Virus record (IMG/VR): IMGVR_UViG_3300007346_000185
Coordinates: 1 to 26,367 of that record
Origin: a virus
Reading direction: 5' to 3' (one strand)
DNA: 26,367 bases
Shown here: piece after piece, positions 21,869 through 26,367 of the stretch
How the letters are laid out: each line of letters begins with the position of its first letter
Position numbering within the stretch: position 1 is the first letter of the stretch
Translations under genes and position numbers: made by a program
Notes under the pieces: generated by a model
Seen by the model: the letters and a program-made list of their open reading frames with translations, nothing else
Database searches by the model: none
What the model was told of the DNA's origin: nothing

Positions 21869-22230
21869 CATTAGCAAGTAAAAATCCAGTAATTGCGAAA
21901 GCAGTAGAACATTTCAAAAGTCGTAATGATGTAGAAATGAATTCAATTGAAGTACCTGAATGGGATACTACAATTTATTATAAGAATGTAAGTACATTTG
22001 CTGATCAAAGCAAAGTAATGACCTTACATCAACAAGGTAAAGTCGTTGAAGCTCTAGTAGAAACAATTATTACTAAAGCAAGAACACAAGACGGCAAAAA
22101 AATGTTTCAACCCGCAGAAAGAACATACTTATTGAACGAATGTGATCCTGAAGTGTTATTGAAAATCGCAACAACACTAAACAGTACATCATCTCAAGAG
22201 TATGATGTGGATGAAACTGTAAAAAACTAA
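21865..22230 (+). CDS. Tail assembly chaperone, short form (gpG-like)
   Basis: 121 residues, ending VDETVKN. Order (tube - head-tail protein - this - tape measure) and the -1 frameshift at its end identify it as the G-type chaperone, which binds the tape measure until the tube forms. The N-terminal part (HFKSRNDVEMNSIEVPEWDT, then TIYYKNVSTFADQSKVM) resembles chaperones of marine siphophages. Confidence 0.78.
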   Translation: MTLASKNPVIAKAVEHFKSRNDVEMNSIEVPEWDTTIYYKNVSTFADQSKVMTLHQQGKVVEALVETIITKARTQDGKKMFQPAERTYLLNECDPEVLLKIATTLNSTSSQEYDVDETVKN

Positions 22231-22400
22231 GAAACGATCCAGACCTATTAATTCTGTGTAGACTGGGTCGTGAATTAAACAAGTCACTTGAAGAAGTGAG
22301 CCAAATGACAACAGCAGAAGTGTTTATTTGGTTAGCATACTTTAAGTTAGAAGCAGAGAGTCAGAGGAAAGCATATGGCAGAACAAACCGTAAAACTTAA
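21865..22400 (+). CDS. Tail assembly chaperone, frameshifted long form (gpGT-like)
   Basis: Reading slips back by one base at A-AAA-AAC (22221-22227) after codon 121 and continues as LRNDPDLLILCRLGRELNKS, then LEEVSQMTTAEVFIWLAYFK, LEAESQRKAYGRTNRKT to TAA 22398-22400, 178 residues in all. The extension carries the 'EEVxxMTxxExxxWxAYFxLE' pattern known from T-type domains, and has no start codon of its own with a ribosome site. As in lambda, a fixed ratio of short to long form is needed for tail assembly. The end overlaps the tape measure start by 26 nt. Confidence 0.82.
22221..22271 (+). promoter_or_regulatory. -1 ribosomal frameshift signal
   Basis: Slippery heptamer A-AAA-AAC (22221-22227) directly before the zero-frame TAA, a 6-nt spacer, then a 9-bp stem ACGATCCAG/CTGGGTCGT (22234-22242 with 22263-22271, one T-G pair) with a 20-nt loop. 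All three parts of a classic -1 site are present. Confidence 0.85.
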
Positions 22401-24519
22401 ACTAGATACTAGTCAATTTGATGCAGGTATAAAAAGAGTACAAGGCGGATTTGGTAATCTTACAAGTGTCATTGCTGGAGCGGCGGCGGCATTTGGAGGA
22501 TTTCAAGTCGCAAAAGGATTTTTAAATACAGCAAAAAGTATTGAAAATCTAAAATTTCAATTAGCCGCACTGACAGGATCAACAACTGAAGCCGCAAAGG
22601 CTATGGACATACTTGTTGATTTTGCAGGTGGCGTACCTTTTCAATTAGAACAAATACAAAGAGCGGCCCCAAGTCTATTAGCAGTAGCAAAAAGCACAGA
22701 TGAATTAAATGAACTATTAGCCATTACAGGTGATATCGCCGCGGCTAGTGGTATTGATTTTGAAACAACAGCATTACAATTACAAAGAACATTCTCAGCA
22801 GGTATAGGTGCGGCGGATCTATTTAGAGATAGAGCCGTTAAGAGTATGCTAGGCTTTCAAGAAGGCGTACAGTATTCAGCAGAAGAATCAAAAAACTTAA
22901 TTATCAATGGATTTAGAGATGGTACAATAGCCATAGCAGGTTCAAGTGCCAAAATGGCAACAACCTTTGATGGTGTGATCTCTATGATCCAAGATAAATT
23001 CATGAAGTTTCAATTGGCTGTTATGGATGCGGCACCATTTGAATCTATAAAAGCCGCGGCTACTTTAATGGAGCAAGCCTTAGAAAAGAATTTTGGATCA
23101 ATTGAAAAAGCAGGTGCTAGAATTGGTCAAGCATTGGTTGACACAACTAAACAAGTATTAATTGGTAGTGCTAAAATTATGGATGCACTAACACCTGTAT
23201 TTGAAATAGTTAAAAAAGGTATTAATGGACTTATAAAATTCATAAATCAACTGCCACCTGAAATGCAAATATTAGGTGCAATAGGATTCTTTTTAGTAGG
23301 TAGAGGTGTTAAACTTATATTATTGGCTGTAGCGGCATTCTTTGATCAAATCAAAGGCTTTATGGATAATATGGTCAAAAAATTTGCAGAAGGGATCAAT
23401 GATTTAATTGCAATAGCCAATAAGATCCCAGGCATTGAAATGGATCCAATTAAAGTAGGTGATAAAGAATTTAGCAGTTATGTAGATGAAGTTAATAAAA
23501 AGTTCGTAGACTTTATTGGTGAAGCCACAGGTGAAATAAAAGAAATAGCATTTGAAATTACAGGCTTAGACCCAGACGAAATGGGCAAATATGAAAAAGG
23601 CATTCGTAAAATTATAAATGCTATTGATGATCAAATAGTAAAAACAAAAGAATTAGAAAAAGCACAAGAAGGTACTGGAGCAGGACCAACAAGTAAAGCA
23701 CCACCAGTAGATAAAAAATTAGAAGCACAATTAAAGAAACAACAAGAAGCATTACAAAAACAACTTAAACAGTTAGACGAAAGTTTAATGACTGAAACTG
23801 AAAGAGAAAATTTTGAATACAATAAAAAACTAGCAATTCTAGATGAGTATTATAAAGGCAGAACACAATTTGATACTGAATACATGAAGTTAAGAGAAAG
23901 ACTAGAAACAAAACATCAACAGGCTCTTAAGAGAATACAAGATAATGAATATAAAGAACAGTTAGATTTATTTAAATCAGGACAATTTGCACAATTAGAT
24001 TTAGGCTCTTTCACACAGGATCAACTTAAGAAATTTACAATTGATACAGGTAAAGAAGTATTAGGCGCACTAGCACAACAAAACAAAAAAGCATTTCAGA
24101 TAGCAAAAGCATTTAATATTGCAATGGCGATTATGAATACAGCACAAGGTGTTACTAGAGCCCTTACATTACCATTCCCATTCAACCTAGCAATAGCAGG
24201 ATTGATTGGAGCGGCAGGTGCCGTACAAATAGCCGCTATTGCAAGTCAACAGTACCAAGGTAAGAAAGCAGGTGGTCTAGTACAAAAAGGTACTCCATAC
24301 ATTGTAGGTGAAAGTGGACCTGAAATGTTTATGCCAAACCAATCAGGTACTATCATACCAAATAGAAATTTAGATGGCGCTAAAAATGTAAATGTTACAT
24401 TTAACATTAATGCCTTAGATGCTAGAGGTGTTGATGAATTAATTGTAGAACGCAAAGGTTTAATAACAAACATAATTAGAGAAGCCGCTAATCAACGCGG
24501 TGAAAGGAGTCCAGTATAA
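22375..24519 (+). CDS. Tape measure protein
   Basis: 714 residues. N-terminal VKLKLDTSQFDAGIKRVQGG, a hydrophobic helix (VIAGAAAAFGGFQVAKGF), two membrane-like stretches (about 300-325 and 600-625), a charged coiled coil (LKKQQEALQKQLKQLDESLM) from about 450 to 540, and the C-terminal KAGGLVQKGTPYIVGESGPE, then MFMPNQSGTIIPN that closes many tape measures. At about 0.15 nm per residue it suggests a tail near 100 nm, in the siphovirus range. No lysozyme or peptidase domain is visible. Confidence 0.88.
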   Translation: MAEQTVKLKLDTSQFDAGIKRVQGGFGNLTSVIAGAAAAFGGFQVAKGFLNTAKSIENLKFQLAALTGSTTEAAKAMDILVDFAGGVPFQLEQIQRAAPSLLAVAKSTDELNELLAITGDIAAASGIDFETTALQLQRTFSAGIGAADLFRDRAVKSMLGFQEGVQYSAEESKNLIINGFRDGTIAIAGSSAKMATTFDGVISMIQDKFMKFQLAVMDAAPFESIKAAATLMEQALEKNFGSIEKAGARIGQALVDTTKQVLIGSAKIMDALTPVFEIVKKGINGLIKFINQLPPEMQILGAIGFFLVGRGVKLILLAVAAFFDQIKGFMDNMVKKFAEGINDLIAIANKIPGIEMDPIKVGDKEFSSYVDEVNKKFVDFIGEATGEIKEIAFEITGLDPDEMGKYEKGIRKIINAIDDQIVKTKELEKAQEGTGAGPTSKAPPVDKKLEAQLKKQQEALQKQLKQLDESLMTETERENFEYNKKLAILDEYYKGRTQFDTEYMKLRERLETKHQQALKRIQDNEYKEQLDLFKSGQFAQLDLGSFTQDQLKKFTIDTGKEVLGALAQQNKKAFQIAKAFNIAMAIMNTAQGVTRALTLPFPFNLAIAGLIGAAGAVQIAAIASQQYQGKKAGGLVQKGTPYIVGESGPEMFMPNQSGTIIPNRNLDGAKNVNVTFNINALDARGVDELIVERKGLITNIIREAANQRGERSPV

Positions 24520-25130
24520 TGAGTGCAGGTGGTACATTACCAGATAACCCTAAATTTAGAGAAGTATCTATCAAAAGTGTAAACCCAAGTATAGTAACGC
24601 TGGCAAGTAGTGGTAGAAAACAAGTAAAAACACAAAACGCACAATTTTGGAGTTTCACAGCAACTTATCCACCAATGAAAAGAAGTGAATGGGCACCAAT
24701 AGCCGCATTTATTCAACAGCAAAGAGGCAGTAGATGGGATTTTGATATAAAAATAGAACCATACAGTAACACACAAGGTAATTTAACAACAGAGACAGTT
24801 ACAGTAAATGGGGCTCATGATGCAGGAGACACTAGCGTGGCCCTTAGCAGTGGGTCTTTGACGCAAACAGATAGTTTAAAAGCAGGAGACTTCGTAAGTT
24901 TCGCACCTTATCAAACTAAAGTGTATATGGTTACAGCAGATGTAGACTTTAGCAGTGGTTCAGCAACAATGAACATTGAACCAGGCCTACAAGCAAGCCT
25001 GTCAGGTGGTGAAGGACTAATTTACAACAATGTAACTTGGAAAGTATTTTTAGTAGAACAGGATCAAGAATGGACATTTAGTCTAGGCGATATGGTAGGC
25101 TATGAAGTGCAATTTAGAGAGGCACTGTAA
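24519..25130 (+). CDS. Minor tail protein (distal-tail type)
   Basis: 203 residues, AAAGGAG site and TAATG junction. QFWSFTATYPPMKRSEWAPI followed by AAFIQQQRGSRWDFDI is a signature of tail proteins that follow the tape measure in marine siphophages; the rest is a beta domain with an inserted loop (ETVTVNGAHDAGDTSVALSS). It should sit at the tape-measure end, as the distal tail or gpM/L-type ring. Confidence 0.7.
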   Translation: MSAGGTLPDNPKFREVSIKSVNPSIVTLASSGRKQVKTQNAQFWSFTATYPPMKRSEWAPIAAFIQQQRGSRWDFDIKIEPYSNTQGNLTTETVTVNGAHDAGDTSVALSSGSLTQTDSLKAGDFVSFAPYQTKVYMVTADVDFSSGSATMNIEPGLQASLSGGEGLIYNNVTWKVFLVEQDQEWTFSLGDMVGYEVQFREAL

Positions 25131-25705
25131 TGGCAAGAGGACTAGGTTCAACTATAACAACGGAACTTTCAAGAAACCGTTTAAGATTCGCAGACTTATT
25201 AGAACTGCATTTTGAATCACCTAATGATTTATATCTTACAAATGGACCACTAGACATAACTGTAAATACAGATACAAGTACAGGCAAAACATTCGCCGCA
25301 AATGGAGAATTATTGACTTTTGATTCTATTCAAGAAACAGGACAAGCAAGAGTCAATCAAATTAATTTTGCACTATCAGGTGCAAGTAACACAATCACAA
25401 ATTTATTTTTAAACAACAACTATGTAGATAGACGCATTGTAATCTATAGATATTTTTTCAATGAACAAAGCGTTGCAATAGGTACTCCTGTTATGTTATT
25501 TGATGGGGAAATGACTTCTTTTCAAATTAATGAAACAGGATCCAGTTCAACGGTAAATGTAACTAGTTCAAGTGTATTCTATGATTTTGATAGAATCAAT
25601 GGTAGAAGAACAAACAGTACTAGTCAGCAAACATATTATCCGTTTGATAAAGGTATGGATTTTTCAAGTGCCGTAGACGATAGAATCAAGTGGGGTAAGC
25701 CGTAA
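25130..25705 (+). CDS. Minor tail protein (gpL/DUF2163-like)
   Basis: 191 residues. FADLLELHFESPNDLYLTNG, then PLDITVN, LLTFDSIQETGQARVNQINF, LNNNYVDRRIVIYRYFF and VMLFDGEMTSFQINETGSSS follow the order of hub proteins such as lambda L or the DUF2163 group ('LxLxF...xxxyxxxG...Y...L.sI......s....F.LSG....l...l.......V.v....'). It links the distal tail to the tail tip. TAATG junctions on both sides. Confidence 0.72.
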   Translation: MARGLGSTITTELSRNRLRFADLLELHFESPNDLYLTNGPLDITVNTDTSTGKTFAANGELLTFDSIQETGQARVNQINFALSGASNTITNLFLNNNYVDRRIVIYRYFFNEQSVAIGTPVMLFDGEMTSFQINETGSSSTVNVTSSSVFYDFDRINGRRTNSTSQQTYYPFDKGMDFSSAVDDRIKWGKP

Positions 25706-26172
25706 TGATACAAAAGATGACAGTAAATGATATAAGAGTATGTGTAGAACTAGCAGAAAAATATCATAAAGAACATTGGTTTGGTAAACATACAAAATAT
25801 GATGCAGATTATATTTTTGCAAACTTTAGACAGTTTATAGTAAATCCAATGGTGAATATGCTAGTAGCATATGATGATAACAAAAATATAGTAGGCTTCA
25901 GTGTATGCTTTATGCAACCTTTACTATGGTCAAAACAATTAAGAGCAACTATAAATTTTAGTTACTTAGAACCTGATCATAGAAAGTCAGGTAAATTTAA
26001 CGCAATGGTACAAAGCCATATTGAATGGGCAAAACAAAATAATTGTGTAGATATAAACATTGGCGATGGTGCTGAACACAATGGTAAGTTTGGTATTCTC
26101 GCTAGACAAATGAATTTTGACAATGTAGGCACGGATGCTTATATGGTATTGAATTATGATAAAAAAGATTAA
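25705..26172 (+). CDS. GNAT-type acetyltransferase-like protein
   Basis: 155 residues. The central block INFSYLEPDHRKSGKFNAMV, then QSHIEWAKQNNCVDINIG has the GNAT order: strand beta4 (MVNMLVAYDDNKNIVGFSVC), strand beta5 with 'YLxPDHRxxGxxxxMV' (loop RKSGKF in place of Q/RxxGxG/A, so the acetyl-CoA loop is shortened or altered), helix alpha3, and the end VGTDAYMVL. It should transfer an acyl group if active; the weak loop leaves this open. Its place among tail genes suggests modification of a virion protein, or a purely structural role. Confidence 0.7.
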   Translation: MIQKMTVNDIRVCVELAEKYHKEHWFGKHTKYDADYIFANFRQFIVNPMVNMLVAYDDNKNIVGFSVCFMQPLLWSKQLRATINFSYLEPDHRKSGKFNAMVQSHIEWAKQNNCVDINIGDGAEHNGKFGILARQMNFDNVGTDAYMVLNYDKKD

Positions 26173-26367
26173 ATTATTTTTAATAGCCTTTTTAGGTACT
26201 GCTTTAATTAGCACACCAGCATGGGCTGGACCAGTAGTAATTGTTGGTGCTGTTATTGGTGGTGCTGTAGGTGCCGCGGCGGCGGCGGCAGGATTGATAA
26301 GTGCAACTATCTTTACAGGAGCACTAATTGGAGCCGCTGTAGGTGGTGTAGCAGGAGCACTAGCACC
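26156..26367 (+). CDS. Glycine-rich secreted protein or tail-tip N-terminus, 3' end missing
   Basis: ATG 26156 overlaps the end of the acetyltransferase by 17 nt; the frame is open to the window edge (70 codons and two bases). MIKKIKLFLIAFLGTALIST, then PAWA is a signal peptide with AWA cleavage; the next 45 residues are a glycine/alanine zipper (VIGGAVGAAAAAAGLISATI, GALIGAAVGGVAGAL). Tail-tip proteins of related phages often open in this way before reaching the 'GDxNKYLYL' block, so this and the gene at 1 may be one gene. The alternative is a short separate membrane protein. Confidence 0.6.
   Translation, partial: MIKKIKLFLIAFLGTALISTPAWAGPVVIVGAVIGGAVGAAAAAAGLISATIFTGALIGAAVGGVAGALA

Noticed and set aside
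1-26367. Direct end-to-end circular closure of the window
   Set aside because: Joining base 26367 to base 1 puts the two open frames out of phase and gives an early stop, so some bases must be missing.

Overview
The window looks like most of the genome of an uncultured, tailed, long-tailed (siphovirus-type) marine bacteriophage. Every gene I accept lies on the + strand, genes are tightly packed (many TAATG or ATGA junctions), and the base composition is AT-rich with AGA/AGT-rich coding. The host cannot be read from the sequence; a low-GC marine bacterium such as a low-GC alphaproteobacterium is a guess from composition and from the style of the fibre genes.

Layout: (1) 1-4791: the 3' part of a tail-tip (J-type) gene, two small tail-associated proteins, a coiled-coil protein, two tiny basic proteins, a tail fibre with its short companion, and a 25-residue membrane peptide. 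(2) 4809-4978: a hairpin-rich non-coding segment ending in a strong terminator. (3) 5032-10386: an accessory region with its own sigma70-like promoters. It has unknown proteins, a secreted or membrane protein, a structured non-coding stretch, an amino-DNA methyltransferase with a perfect consensus promoter and operator-like repeat, and a small lipoprotein. (4) 10381-10698: a second, larger structured non-coding segment that starts with the same 14 nt as the first and also ends in a terminator. (5) 10752-14577: a second fibre locus, paralogous to the first, a repeat protein and a probable fibre-tail adaptor. (6) 14617-21521: terminases, portal, scaffold, capsid, connector and tail tube. (7) 21527-26367: head/tail closure, tail chaperones expressed through a -1 frameshift, tape measure, minor tail proteins, a GNAT-like protein, and the start of a glycine-rich secreted or tail-tip protein.

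Because the tail module runs off the right end and the body of the tail-tip gene comes in at the left end, the two window ends are probably neighbours on a circular map. I find no recognisable replication, integration, endolysin or holin gene. If the map really closes with only a short gap, this is an unusually small and host-dependent phage.

The most striking signals are not genes. By eye the whole window has no GCWGC and no YCGR (TCGA, CCGG, CCGA/TCGG) and no ACGT, which suggests strong counter-selection by host restriction. The two non-coding RNAs of shared design are the next best candidates for something undescribed.
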